Numbered from the stretch's first letter, positions 51,592 through 62,389 are shown. The stretch is DNA of 64,000 bases from Candida dubliniensis CD36 (GCF_000026945.1 NC_012861.1:1054001-1118000); one strand, 5' to 3'. Notes: a model not told the origin generated them from the sequence alone. Numbers and translations: made by a program.

Positions 51592-52134
51592 TCTTATTAC
51601 TTGTGGATTGTATCAGTGATTAAGGTTGGTTACAAGAGTCAATTGTTGATAAAAATGGGGTTCTACTTGTTGTTGTAAGAAGGAAAAGCCAACACAAAAA
51701 AAAAAAGAAAGACAGGAAAGTTGATTAGGAAACTCGAAGTGATTATATGATTTTGCATGATAAGAAAAGACAATAGTTTGAGTGGTGGTCGATCGTGTCT
51801 AGTTCTTTGTTTAGGCAACAATAACATACACTGTGTGTGTGTGTGTGTGTGTGTGTATAAGAAGTGAAGGAGGAGGACAACAACAACAACAACAAAAATT
51901 AAGGTCTATCTATATTATTACAATCTTTAAGATAACCCCCCAAAAACTTTTGTAATCTCTTAATGAATGAATTATAAATTTATTAATAATACTAATACAA
52001 AAAACAGAAACAGAAACAGAAAGGAAAAGAAAATTCTAAGAAGACAAGGTTCATAATTAAAACACATTAACATATAAATAATACAACTATCATAAACACA
52101 GTTTTGATTTCAATTTCTATCATTTTATTTTTGT
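51592..52134. other. Aminotransferase promoter and RXT3 3' flank
   Basis: 543 bp with (TG)n at 51831-51856, a CAA run at 51879-51893, and AAACAG tandem at 52002-52020. No gene. Confidence 0.65.
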
Positions 52135-53730
52135 TTAAATAAAATTATATTGTCTAGTCTCCCATTTAACATTATATACAGCAAAACTTAATCCTGAATG
52201 ATAACTAGTTAACCAAGATCGAGAATTAATTCCATTTTGATAAAATCCATAATATTTAGGTAAATTAGGTAATAAAAGTATTTCTACTGATAAATCTCCA
52301 TAAATATCTTTATCAACCCCAACTCCAACATTTGAATTATTATTATTATTATTATTATTATTCTTTTGTAAATTTAATGGTTTAATTAAATCTTTTATAG
52401 TCCAATTTTCATTCCAAACAGATAAATCAATAGTATTATTAAATAATCCTAAATGCATTAATACTTGTAAAATATCTGAATCATCAGTATATATCCCACT
52501 AGCACCTCCCCAAAGTTCTCGAGTAAATAATTCATTAATTATATCTTGTTTAAATAAAATAATATGTCTAAATGGAATTTTAATTTCAATTATATTATTA
52601 ATATATTCTGATGATAATGGAGGTAAAGTTGGTATATATCTAATTCCTAATTCTTGATTTTTCCGATTGATAAATTCATGTTTGATTTCATTAAATCGAT
52701 TTTGTAATTCAGATTTTAATCCATATAATTGAGATGTTTGTAATGTTTCCCATGTTGTTGTTGGATTATAAATTAAAGTACCCAAAAAATGTCTTTCATT
52801 GAAAAGTTCTTTAATGATTTGTTTTATTGGATTCAAGTTGAGTTTAGGGATTGAACGTTTTTTAAATATCTGACGATGAGGTTTTAATGGTTCTGATTCT
52901 GGTTCTGGTTCTGTTTCATCAATTTTCCTCTTTGATGAACCATTAGTAGTATTTGTAATTGCCGTGGTTTCATTAGAGTTGTCAAGGCGATGATGGTGAT
53001 GGTGATGGTGATGATGATGATGGTGGTGTGGATTGTGATGGTGGTGATGAAAATGAAGTGCCTCCTGTTGTTCCTCGGTTTGTTTCTGTTGTGCTTGAGT
53101 CAGTGGTTCTTGTTGTGGCACTTTCTCTTTCTCTTGTTTTTGTTTTTGTTGTTGTTGTTGTTCTGTTATTTGATTAGGTTTTGACTCTACAGATTCTTGA
53201 CCTGTACGGTTTTCCAAACTTGATTGAGGTGGTGAATAACTCTGCTGTATTATTGAATGTGGATATGTAGATGCTGGTGCTGATTGTTGCTGCTGTTGTT
53301 TCTGTTGCTGTTGCTGTTGCTGTGGTGGAGATTGTGGTGGTGGTGGTGGTGGTTGACTTATATGTGGTAGTGTGAACTGCGAATAAACTGGAGACTGTTG
53401 TGGTGGACGACTTTGACTCACTGATGAAAGAATTTGAGGTGGTGATGCCAATGTTTCCTGTTTTTTGCTTACATTATCATCATGAGACTGTGGAGGTGAT
53501 AATGATGCAGTGTTTGGTGTTTGAGAATTTGGATTATTCAAATACATCTGTATACCGATGTTGGAAGCAGAGGTTAGTTTGGTGGTTGTTGGCTGTGGTG
53601 ATGACAGTGATTGCAATGGCAGTTGTTGTTGTTGTTGTTGTGGTTGCAGTTGTTGATAATTTTGCAGATATTGATTGGATAAGAATGATATAGGGGGCAA
53701 TCGTATGCCTGGGTTACGATCAGATGACAT
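52135..53730 (-). CDS. RXT3: Rxt3-like subunit of the Rpd3L histone deacetylase complex
   Basis: A 531-residue protein. The first 300 residues are Gln/Pro/Ser-rich with a long His run (about 225-247). The C-terminal domain (about 375-531) carries the Rxt3 signature: IKIPFRHIILFKQDIINELF, RELWGGASGIYTDDSDILQV, LMHLGLF, a beta strand LSVEILLLPNLPKYYGFYQN, and NSRSWLTSYHSGLSFAVYNV to the end. An Asn run of about 9 residues interrupts the domain before residue 470. Rxt3 is part of the large Rpd3 complex, which represses transcription by deacetylating promoters. The role in filamentation known for Candida Rpd3 regulators is not tested here. Confidence 0.88.
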   Translation of the reverse strand: MSSDRNPGIRLPPISFLSNQYLQNYQQLQPQQQQQQLPLQSLSSPQPTTTKLTSASNIGIQMYLNNPNSQTPNTASLSPPQSHDDNVSKKQETLASPPQILSSVSQSRPPQQSPVYSQFTLPHISQPPPPPPQSPPQQQQQQQKQQQQQSAPASTYPHSIIQQSYSPPQSSLENRTGQESVESKPNQITEQQQQQKQKQEKEKVPQQEPLTQAQQKQTEEQQEALHFHHHHHNPHHHHHHHHHHHHHRLDNSNETTAITNTTNGSSKRKIDETEPEPESEPLKPHRQIFKKRSIPKLNLNPIKQIIKELFNERHFLGTLIYNPTTTWETLQTSQLYGLKSELQNRFNEIKHEFINRKNQELGIRYIPTLPPLSSEYINNIIEIKIPFRHIILFKQDIINELFTRELWGGASGIYTDDSDILQVLMHLGLFNNTIDLSVWNENWTIKDLIKPLNLQKNNNNNNNNNSNVGVGVDKDIYGDLSVEILLLPNLPKYYGFYQNGINSRSWLTSYHSGLSFAVYNVKWETRQYNFI

Positions 53731-56195
53731 TGTACAATTTCGTTGTGTATGACAGTGACTGATATACTTCTATTCTTGGGTAGTTAAGTGAGTAATTTGA
53801 TGGTGGTTGGGATTTAGAGTGGGGAGACACAAAAAAGCGAAGAAGAAAAAAAAAAAAAATCAGAAAAGAATCTCTTGGAAAAGAATGTCCAAACACAAAT
53901 TAAGATTTTATTTCTTTTCAGTGTAATTGTTAATTGTGTATGTGTGTATGTGTGTGTCTAATTGAGTAATTGTAAACAATTAACACCTCATTAAGTATTC
54001 CAATACAAATGAGTTTAAGAAGAATTGAAAATGAAGAAAGTGGGGGGGGGGGTGTTACAGTAAGAGAGAAGAAAAGAGAGGAGGGAGACTTTTGAAAATA
54101 ATTTTTTTTTTTTGTTCTTTGGGCAATTTTTGGCTCATTGACTTTTTTTTTTTTTGTTTTTTATTTTTTGCCTTGTGTCTTGTGTCTTGCTATTTTAAAG
54201 ATTTCTTCTTCTTCTTCTTCTTCGATTATTATTATTTTTGTTTAAGGTTTTTTCTCAATCATTCTCTTTTTTCTATCTCCGTTGTGTTTGTTGTTAGTTG
54301 CGCCCATGTTTTGTTTGTGTCCCACCCAATTGGAAGATGATTAATGCGACGACTCAGTTCCTTCCCTTTCCCGTTCCTTTCCTTCGCTCCTTCCTTGTCT
54401 TGTTTCTCGCCCTGGTGGCAACAAAATATTGGATTGCAAAATAATCTATCTTAACTAATAGTTATTACTTCAATGAGAGAAAACTACTCCATAGTCTTAG
54501 CCTAAAAGTATTAATTCTCTTGTTTTGTTTTAAACAACACCAATCAAACATCTGAAGATTACATATCTTAATAATTCCAGTATTTCAATGGAAAAAGAAT
54601 AGTCCAAGAGTAAGAAAATTGGTTATGTTTCGAATGAAAATACCGTTATTTTTGATGTGGCATATAAGTTTACTAATCGAATACAATGGAACTGTAAGTT
54701 TACTTTCTTGTCTTCTTAATGGACATGACATAAATGCAAAAAAAAAAAGCAGTAAATAAACTTCAATAATAATAAAGACATCTCGCTGAAGATGTTTTGA
54801 GATAAATAACTTCTATGAAACAGTAGTAGTCAATTAATGCAAGACAAGATTGATCTCACAAGACAATTAAATTATACGAATAGAATTAGAGGAAGACAGT
54901 AAAATAAATATGACAACTTAACACGCCTTTAATCTCCCATCCCCCTCCATTTTCAACAAAGAGAAGTAAGAAGAATTAGTTTAAATTAAAGTTTAATAGT
55001 TATTATGTTGTAGTAATTAGTTAGTTAGTTTGTAGAAAAGGGTCAACCCAACAAGAATAAGAGAAAAGGTTAAATAATAAGAATAAGAATAAGAATAAGA
55101 ATAAGAATAAGAATAAGAACAGAAATAGTTTGATTAATAATCGTAATCGTAATTGTTATGTGTGAAATATACCGATGAAGATTGTTAATGCGTATACGTA
55201 GTGGGTGTGTGTGTGGGGTTTGAATTTTGCCCACTTTTGTTTTTAGTCCAATCAATCAACCAATAATATACTAACATATGTATTTAGTGGAGGGATTGTT
55301 AGTAATTGTGGTGTTTCTTTTTTGAAGGGGGAAGGGGGGGAAATTTGATATCATCAGCGGTTAAAATTTTGAATAAAGTAAAAAAAAAGAAAGAAAACCC
55401 AATTAAATCTTCCTATTGTTTTTTTTTTACTCTTCTCTTCTCTAACTTCTATTTCTTTAACACTGTTTTCTTTCTTATTTCTTGAATTGAAAACTCCATA
55501 CAGTATTTGTTTTTTTTACATCTCGACTGTTTCTTTCTGTCTGTTTCTGTGTGTGTGTGTGAAAACAAGGCCTTTGGTTTGTGTCCATACATATCTCCTT
55601 CTCCTCCTTCTCATCATACTTCTCCAACTTCCCCAGGAGGATAAACTTTTAGTCACTGTCAATTTTTTTCTTACTTCAAAAACTTAACTTCTATACAACC
55701 AACGCCCCCCAATTTCCGTTATTCGAATTTATTACCGTTATTTCAATCAAAGTTAATATAGTGGTGGAGTAGGGTAACCCCGGAAAAAAAGAAAAATAAG
55801 AAATCCAAGAAACTAGAATAGTGACAATTTAAATCAGCAAATTATCACAAACCGAAAAAGGGAAAAAGAAATAGTAAAGAAGAAAATACAAAAAAAAAAA
55901 AAAAAAGGAAAAAGGAAAAAGAAAATCAGAACATAAAAAACAATCAGAATCATCTTACTATCTCTCATATATATTTGAATAAATACTAGGGGGGGCCACC
56001 AGACAAGATATTAAACCCGGTAGGATTTCATTCTTTTATGCATTTGTTTACAATATCAATAATTTCATCTACAACAACTACGGTTCATTTTCATTATAAT
56101 TTGTATTAATATAGCAGCATATTTGTCTCAGTTTACGGTTGTTTTTTTAAAAAGAAAATTTTTTGTTATCCCATTCTTTTTTTTTCGACTTTTCC
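53731..56195. other. 2.5-kb divergent spacer between RXT3 and the Gag1-like gene
   Basis: No convincing gene. Contents are a G11 run (54042-54052), T-rich stretches (54100-54240), a hexanucleotide (AATAAG)n of about seven copies at 55075-55120, and GT and CT-rich tracts at 55540-55620. A short ATG-less frame at about 54604-54720 looks incidental. The last 300 bp are an A-rich leader, consistent with a long 5' UTR. Confidence 0.6.
55075..55120 (+). repeat. (AATAAG)n hexanucleotide repeat
   Basis: About seven perfect AATAAG units in the intergenic spacer, adjacent to a TAGTTAGT tandem at 55015-55030. Confidence 0.9.
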
Positions 56196-57308
56196 ATGAC
56201 TAACGAAGTTCAAAGTGTTAACAATTTACCAATATCTACAAAATCCAAACAAGAACTACTACGTAAATCTAAATCTACTCCTAAACTAAGAGGTTTCAGT
56301 TCTCCTGCTACAAGCTCATCGACTTTACCCACTATCAACACCAAGAAGAAACAAAAGAGGAAACAATCTACTAAAAGTTCTACCACGACTAATGGAAGCA
56401 TACCGGGATTTTTCCGGAAATTATCTACTGAATGGAGTTCATTTTTATCCAAATTAAAATCTATATCTGACGACGTATTAACCACAGACGATATAGCTGA
56501 AGAGTTTTTTATTGAAGAAGATAGTGACGATACTGGATTTGATAAATTAATGAGATCCCATAGAGGCTATAATTCAACAGAAGAAAAATTTTTACAAGAA
56601 TATAAAAAATATAAATCTTTGGACACCATGGCAGCAGCTTACCAAAAGAATCATCATCATCATCACAACAAACCCAACAATAGTGGATATTCCAACGAGA
56701 TTAAGACTTGTAATAGTCACGTATCGGAACCAACAAACATGTCATCTAATTTTACTGGTTCTTCAAACAAGGTTCATTATACTTTACAAGATGTTATGCG
56801 TCAACAACAACTGCTGCTGCAACAGCAACAGCAACAGCAACAACGACCATTTTCAGATGCTCTTCTACCGAATGGAGATGAATTTGAAATACTAGAGGAA
56901 GATGATGAAGATGGTGAATCCACAGCAGCTGAGATTGTTTATAATGATATTGACATGATTGAATTACGTAAAGAATTTGAAATGTGGGTGAATAGTAAAA
57001 ATACTAGTGATACTGATTCTAAATCAACTTTATTTTCCCAATCTAATATTGGAACTACATTATGGGAATATCGTCGAAATAAATGGTTAATTTGTAATGA
57101 TCCAGAAAAATTTGAAACTCGACTTCAAGAAACTTCTATATCTCATATTCCAAAAGAATCATATGCTAAGATTTATACTAATTTAATTGAAAAGAATAAA
57201 ACCCTTAAAAATAATAAACATATTAATTTACTGGATTTAGTAAAAATAATAAATGCTGGATGGATAGCTGAAGAGAAATGGGATAGAGCAGCTCGAGGAT
57301 TACCATGA
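56196..57308 (+). CDS. Gag1-like clamp-domain (DUF4050) protein
   Basis: A 370-residue protein from the ATG at 56196. The open frame upstream lacks an ATG. The N-terminal half is basic and Ser/Thr-rich with IPGFFRKLSTEWSSFLSKL. An acidic block and a Gln run (CAG/CAA, near residue 215) follow. The C-terminal 110 residues show W-EYRRNKWL, SHIPKESYAKIYTNLI and INLLDLVKIINAGWIAEEKW, the pattern of fungal DUF4050/'Gag1-like clamp' domains. That domain in fission yeast helps recruit HECT ubiquitin ligases to permeases. The function here is family-level inference. The domain name is recalled, not searched. Confidence 0.65.
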   Translation: MTNEVQSVNNLPISTKSKQELLRKSKSTPKLRGFSSPATSSSTLPTINTKKKQKRKQSTKSSTTTNGSIPGFFRKLSTEWSSFLSKLKSISDDVLTTDDIAEEFFIEEDSDDTGFDKLMRSHRGYNSTEEKFLQEYKKYKSLDTMAAAYQKNHHHHHNKPNNSGYSNEIKTCNSHVSEPTNMSSNFTGSSNKVHYTLQDVMRQQQLLLQQQQQQQQRPFSDALLPNGDEFEILEEDDEDGESTAAEIVYNDIDMIELRKEFEMWVNSKNTSDTDSKSTLFSQSNIGTTLWEYRRNKWLICNDPEKFETRLQETSISHIPKESYAKIYTNLIEKNKTLKNNKHINLLDLVKIINAGWIAEEKWDRAARGLP

Positions 57309-57525
57309 TTATATTCTACACCGACCAAAAACATCACAATTATCAAATTATCAAGGTATTTGAATCTATTCAAACTGGAGAGGGGGAGGAGGGTATAATT
57401 GCATAAACTAATTTTTATTTTGATATTTGTCATTATTAATCATTTGTATATATATAGAAAAAAAAAAAAAAAGAAATATCATGAAATGCTTTTTTTTTTT
57501 TTTTTTATGAATTGTTTATTGGAAA

Positions 57526-57556
<31 letters not shown>

Positions 57557-57600
57557 CGTTATATTTAATGCCAGTTTGTCTTTTTTGTCTTTTTTGTTTT
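57309..57600. other. Convergent 3' region with (TA)n
   Basis: Short spacer holding A and T tracts and (TA)n at 57528-57555. No gene. Confidence 0.6.
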
Positions 57601-58035
57601 TCATTTTTTATTAATTAATTTTAATGTATATTCTAATATTCGTAAATTTTGATCAATTAATTCACTTTTAAATTGTAAATTATCAATTTCATTAATTATA
57701 TAATGACAATCTTGAATTAATTTTTGTAATTTTTGTTTATATTGAATTAATTGATAATAATTTTGTGCTATATCATGATTTAATTGTTTATCAATTTCAT
57801 TATTTAATTGATGAATAGTAATTATTTTATCAATTAAATTAGATGATGATGCTAATGATGTATTAGAATTGGTTTTAATTAATGATTGTAAAGTTTGAAT
57901 TAATTGTTTTGAATATAATTGAGAGTTTTTTAAATCATTGATTTGATTTAATTTAGCTTGTTGTAAAAGTTCATTATGCAGTAGTGGTTGCAGTTGCAGT
58001 TGCAATGGTTGTGGCAGCAGTTTCAGTAATGTCAT
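57601..58035 (-). CDS. Unrecognised small coiled-coil protein
   Basis: A 144-residue frame from an ATG at 58035. The sequence is Leu, Gln, Asn and Ile-rich with heptad periodicity for most of its length, for example LIDKIITIHQLNNEIDKQLN and YYQLIQYKQKLQKLIQDCHY. No membrane span or signal peptide is seen. Small all-helical proteins of this size occur in kinetochore, BLOC-1-like and Mediator complexes, but no family signature decides. The frame ends with LEYTLKLINKK. Codon use resembles neighbouring genes, which supports a real gene. It is convergent with the Gag1-like gene and divergent from the next gene. Confidence 0.65.
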   Translation of the reverse strand: MTLLKLLPQPLQLQLQPLLHNELLQQAKLNQINDLKNSQLYSKQLIQTLQSLIKTNSNTSLASSSNLIDKIITIHQLNNEIDKQLNHDIAQNYYQLIQYKQKLQKLIQDCHYIINEIDNLQFKSELIDQNLRILEYTLKLINKK

Positions 58036-58339
58036 TTAATAAAGCAAATAGAAAAAAAGATGGAGCAAGGACAGGTTTCTAGATTAACTTCTGTTATGGT
58101 TTTGATTTGGGAGAGCAGTAGTGATGGTGGTGGTGATTGGGGTTGTAAATAATTTGTTTGAGATCAAAAAAAAAAAAAAGGAAGTTTCTTAACTTTGTTG
58201 TGCACACACAAAAAAAATCTGATCTATCTCCAACTATCTTTTTATCAAACAGGAAAAACTCTAAATCCAATTCTGCCCACAACAATAACAACAACAACAG
58301 CATCTCTCTCTCTCTCTCTCTCATCTATCTAGATTATCA
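58036..58339. other. Divergent promoter of the coiled-coil gene and the TRAPPC12-like gene
   Basis: 304 bp with an A tract (58166-58178) and a (CT)n run at 58303-58322 immediately before the downstream start codon. No gene. Confidence 0.6.
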
Positions 58340-59555
58340 ATGACGCAATATTTGTCTAAAGATTCTTTATTTTTGAAATTACCTACTGAATTATCTATAG
58401 ATGAAATTTCTTTACAAGATTTATATCATGATATATCGTCATTAACAACAACAACAACAACAACAACAACACTGGAAACCATATACAATTCAATAATCAA
58501 TAAGACTTATTATTTATTAAAATCAATTAATGATGTTTCCATTGCATTAAAACTATGGCAAATTAGATTAACTTGTCATTTATTTAATAATCAATTAAAT
58601 TATGCTAAAAAGGAACTGATTAATTTAAATAATACATTATATTTACATGAAAATCATAATATTACACCTCCACCTCCACTAATGGGGGTCTCTTCCACTT
58701 TCAATTCCACTTCCACTTCCGCCTCAGCATCATCATTATCATTATCAAATGGATCAACACCAAATATCACTACCACCACTACTACTAATAATCCAATATA
58801 TCCATTACCCAAAAATAATCAATTGATTATAGATTTCAAATTATTGATACTTTTATTACGATTAAAAAATTTTCCTAATATGAATTTAATTAATGAATTA
58901 TATAAATTAATATATCAATTACGATTGAAAAGAAATGACAACAACAACAACAATAATAATAATAATAATAATGACACTAATGGCATTAATGATGATCAAT
59001 TGATTTTAATTAAAAATTTACAAAATTTGAGTTATGATAATATTGTTATTTTAACACTTACAAAGAATTATTTAACATTAATTAATTTTTTAAATAATTT
59101 AATTCAAGAATTACAAGAATTAAATGAAAAAGATGATAAATTAGAAAATATGATTAATTGTTCTAATTATGAATTTAATTATTATTCAAATATAAATTTG
59201 ATTTATTTAATAATTAATTTAATTGTTTATCATAATCAAAATCATATAGATGTTGTTATAAATGATGGTGATGGTGATACAAAATTTAATCATATTTGGA
59301 ATACTCAAATCAATCAAACAACTAAAAATTCATTAATTTATACATTACAACATATTTCTCCATCTTTATCACTGACAAATTCCTTACATGATAATAATAA
59401 TGATTCCCAAGAATCAATTTTACAATTCAAATGTGATTCAATTCAAGATTTAGGTCAATTAATTCAACAAGGGAAAATCACTGGGAGAATAATATGTTCA
59501 TTGTTAGGAATTTGGGATTTATCTAATACTTTTGGTTTTATTTTATCCAATAATG

Positions 59556-59613
<58 letters not shown>

Positions 59614-59764
59614 GTTACGGTTTATGAAGAATAATTTCCAAGAAAATCAACAACAACAATTGGATATTAATACATTATCAAATGATGAAATAATAAATAA
59701 ATGTTGTCATCTACTTAATGATCAATGGTGTAAATATATCAATAAAGTATATGGACTTGAATAA
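58340..59764 (+). CDS. Helical protein, possibly TRAPPC12-like; otherwise unrecognised
   Basis: An intact 474-residue protein, Leu/Asn/Ile-rich and predicted all-helical, with Thr, Ser and very long Asn runs (16-17 AAT codons near residue 415). ALKLWQIRLTCHLFNNQLNY followed by AKKELINLNN resembles the TPR-like repeat of TRAPPC12, a TRAPP-III-type tethering subunit found in filamentous fungi and animals. RIICSLLGIWDLSNTFGF near residue 385 would suit its C-terminal part. The match is weak and from memory. Without it the gene is best called a conserved-looking hypothetical. The ATG at 58340 follows a CT-rich leader. Confidence 0.55.
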
Positions 59765-59810
59765 AATTTTATTTATAGAATTATATATATATATATATAT
59801 ATATATGTTA

Positions 59811-59844
59811 TATGTTATATAAATAATTAAGATATGATCGTATA
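59811..59844 (+). repeat. Left copy of an imperfect direct repeat
   Basis: A 34-bp stretch (TATGTTATAT, then TAATTAAGATATGATCGTATA) reappears with a few changes at 60791-60826. The last 21 bases differ at two positions. The two copies bracket about 950 bp. Confidence 0.6.
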
Positions 59845-60790
59845 ACATGGAGCCCATAGTTTCCTACAACTTATTTCCTTCAACTGTTGCATTTGTTATC
59901 TATTATGTTAACGGTATTTTACTTTTTTTTTTTACAACAACTTTTGCCATCTGGTTTCTTAACAACCATCAAAGGTTCGCCACCAATTCAACTTCATCAC
60001 TACTGATGATTCCAACCATTATTCTACTTTTATTCATGATAACTTCAATGCCTAGGCATATACAGCTTACTTTATTTTTTTTTTTCCCTTACTTGCCCTT
60101 AGTTATAAATTATTTTATTTTGTTATCAACACACCTGGTACTAAAATTATCATTTGCTGTTCTTTAGGTATATTACTTTTCCCACTTTATACTGTCATCA
60201 ACATTCAAAAACTTCATCCTCTGTTGACACTACTAATGCAAACTACTCATCTGTTTTCCAATGGACAAACTTACCACAGTTTATATTCTTAATTATGTTG
60301 ACAACTTTTCTAAATCGGACGCTACCAAACAACAACATGCTCCTCCTCCTTCACCTCCTCCTCCAGTTCCACAAGTTACAAAGGGGTCGCAATCCAGCGT
60401 TGTTGCTTTAACATTATTTATACTACCTACCTACTTGTCCTTTCTTTTGTACTGTTTTTATACCTTCAAATACCCATTATCAGTTTGCAGCAATTGAAAT
60501 GTTGAATATAATTACCAATCCTTTTCATCTTCTCAAAGAATCCTTATTTGAAGCTATTACTACTGTTAAAACTCATGAGGAGCTGTTTCTTTTGATTCAT
60601 GATTCAACATATTTCAATACCTTAACTGATTTTAAAATTTGACTTTATTTACGTCAAACAAAAATTTCTGGTGCCAATAATAATAATAATAATAATCCTT
60701 CTCCTTCTTCTTCCCAAAAAAAAAAAAAACAGAAAGGTACTTTTAATAAACAGGTTCAAAGAGCCTTAAGCAAGTTTTGTTTAAATACCA
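59845..60790 (+). pseudogene. Decayed protein-coding relic (possible retroelement gag or lost gene)
   Basis: No single frame is open, but protein-like segments succeed one another in alternating frames. They read HQFNFITTDDSNHYSTFIHD (from about 59978), then YCHQHSKTSSSVDTTNANYS (about 60190), then KLTTVYILNYVDNFSKSDAT with a Pro run (PPPSPPPPVP) from 60264. HYQFAAIEMLNIITNPFHLL and TTVKTHEELFLLIHDSTYFN follow from about 60474 to a stop near 60641, then a poly-Asn/Lys tail. GC content and complexity exceed flanking spacer. The flanking direct repeats suggest an inserted or duplicated unit. Gag identity is only a guess. No LTR, protease or reverse transcriptase is visible. Confidence 0.45.
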
Positions 60791-60826
60791 CATGTTATAT
60801 ATGAGTAATTTAGATATGATTGTATA
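60791..60826 (+). repeat. Right copy of the imperfect direct repeat
   Basis: CATGTTATAT then TAATTTAGATATGATTGTATA, matching 59811-59844 with one inserted stretch and a few substitutions. Confidence 0.6.
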
Positions 60827-61155
60827 TATTCAAAACAAGAATGAAAAATCAAATCTATTTATAATTTTTGGGTTGATAGATAGATAGGAGTCGGTGGCAA
60901 AACTTATTGAAGTACCAAACCTCTCATTTGCCACTTTGATTACTAAATATGGGTCGTGATAGTATGACCTAAACAATTGATTTCATGACCTCTAATGATC
61001 ACTTTTTTTTTGCTTATTAATAGTTTAGTAATTAACTGATCATTGGTTACTCATCTTGTGGTAATGATTGATATCAACGAATTTACCCCTAATAATATAT
61101 ATATATACATATATATTTACAATTTCAAATCTCTTTCATTTTTTTTTTGCAATCA

Positions 61156-61171
61156 AGGGTTATAGCCCTAA
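61156..61171 (+). promoter_or_regulatory. Tbf1-type ribosomal-protein promoter element upstream of RPL31
   Basis: AGGGTTATAGCCCTAA is one base from a perfect AGGGCTATAGCCCT palindrome, the motif reported for Tbf1 at C. albicans ribosomal-protein promoters. About 20 bp downstream GCGCGTGACT contains a Cbf1-like half site, the usual partner. It lies about 380 bp upstream of the RPL31 start codon, with T-rich DNA between. Confidence 0.7.
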
Positions 61172-61537
61172 TTCTTAATTGTTTGCGCGTGACTGAATAT
61201 TATATGCACATCTTGTGTGGGTGAGATTTCTGTTTTTTTTTTTTGTCCCTTTGGTTAGTGCATAATTAGTGATGATGGTGATTGTCTGTAACTATGAAGT
61301 AAGAATAATGTCGCACAAAAACAATAACTGGTCAATGCACTACTCACTACACTAATGAAGTTTACTTAAGTAAGTCCCACAGTGTGCGTACGTGAAAAAT
61401 GTATTGAGCATTGTTTTGGTGCGAAAACATCATTTGGTTTTTGGTGAAAAAAAAAAAAATCTGAGTGAGAGAAAAATTTTCCAGTAATAATAGTTTCCAA
61501 CCCTTTAACATCCGTACGATATAACACAGCATCCATA

Positions 61538-62389
61538 ATGGCTTTACAAGACGTTGTTACTAGAGAATACACCATCAACTTGCACAAGAGAGTATGTTTT
61601 CTTATTATTTATTATTATTAGATTGTTTTTTGGTTTTTTTTTTTGAAAGAAGATGTTATAATAAGATTACATGAAGAATCATTTTTTGATGAATGGGAAA
61701 ACATGGGAAGGATAGATTATAATGGAGGATATTAAGTTTTTAAAAGAGCTTTATGTGTTTGAGGTGGGGAGGAAGAAGATTGATTTTGAAATATAGTATA
61801 TTTATAGGGGATTATATAAATTGGAGAATTATAAGATGTTGAATAGTATAAGCAGTTGTATTTGGAAAGGAAGAAACCATGAGATCTTTTAAAATAAGAG
61901 AAAACATTCAACAATAATTTCAAATGGGGACGATAAATCAATTGTTTGTGATTTGGATTAGATTATTGTTTCTATGAATGATCAACAAATACCACCTTCA
62001 ATCTTCTTCAAATAATGTTTCTTTTCATCTATCTATTATACATTCTGACAAAAAGCAAAAATTGAAAAGGAAATTATCAAATACTAACAATTTGTTCTTA
62101 TTAGTTACACGGTGTTCATTTCAAAAAGAGAGCCCCAAAAGCTGTCAAAGAAATCAAGAAATTCGCCACTTTACACATGGGTACTACTGATGTTAGATTA
62201 GACCCAAAATTGAACATTGCCATTTGGAAAAGAGGTGTTCAAGGTGTTGAAAATAGAATGAGATTAAGAATTTCTAGAAAAAGAAATGATGAAGAAGATG
62301 CTAAAGAAAAATTGTTCGCTTACGTTGAACCAGTTATTGTCCCATCTACTAAAGGTTTACAAACCGTTGTTGTTGAAGATGATGAATAA
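61538..62389 (+). CDS. RPL31: 60S ribosomal protein L31 (eL31), two exons
   Basis: Exon 1 (61538-61591) encodes [18 protein letters not shown]. Exon 2 (62105-62389) continues [20 protein letters not shown] to VVVEDDE and a stop. The joined product has 112 residues, the normal eL31 length, with the family block THMG-type [15 protein letters not shown] and [16 protein letters not shown]. It sits near the exit tunnel of the 60S subunit. Codon choice is strongly biased (TTG, AGA, GTT, CCA), as in highly expressed genes. The ATG at 61538 lies in ATAATGGCT, a good context. Confidence 0.97.
61592..62104 (+). other. Spliceosomal intron of RPL31 (513 nt)
   Basis: Donor GTATGT at 61592, branch point TACTAAC at 62082-62088 and acceptor TTAG at 62101-62104. 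The intron sits after codon 18, as in yeast RPL31 genes. It has no snoRNA that I can recognise. Short frames inside it are incidental. Confidence 0.93.

Larger units (their letters stand above)
59765..61537. other. 1.8-kb spacer holding a decayed coding relic and the RPL31 promoter
   Basis: Left part: (TA)n then imperfect direct repeats bracketing a decayed frame (listed separately). Middle: the perfect inverted repeat GTGGCAAA/TTTGCCAC at 60894-60934. Right part: the RPL31 promoter with a Tbf1-like site and T tracts. No intact gene. Confidence 0.6.

Noticed and set aside
54604..54720. ATG-less coding-like frame containing NENTVIFDVAYKFTNRIQWN
   Set aside because: Short, bounded by stops on both sides, no homology recognised and no splice signals; likely chance.
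61978..62190. Open frame within the RPL31 intron
   Set aside because: It overlaps the branch point, acceptor and exon 2 in another frame and has no protein-like pattern.
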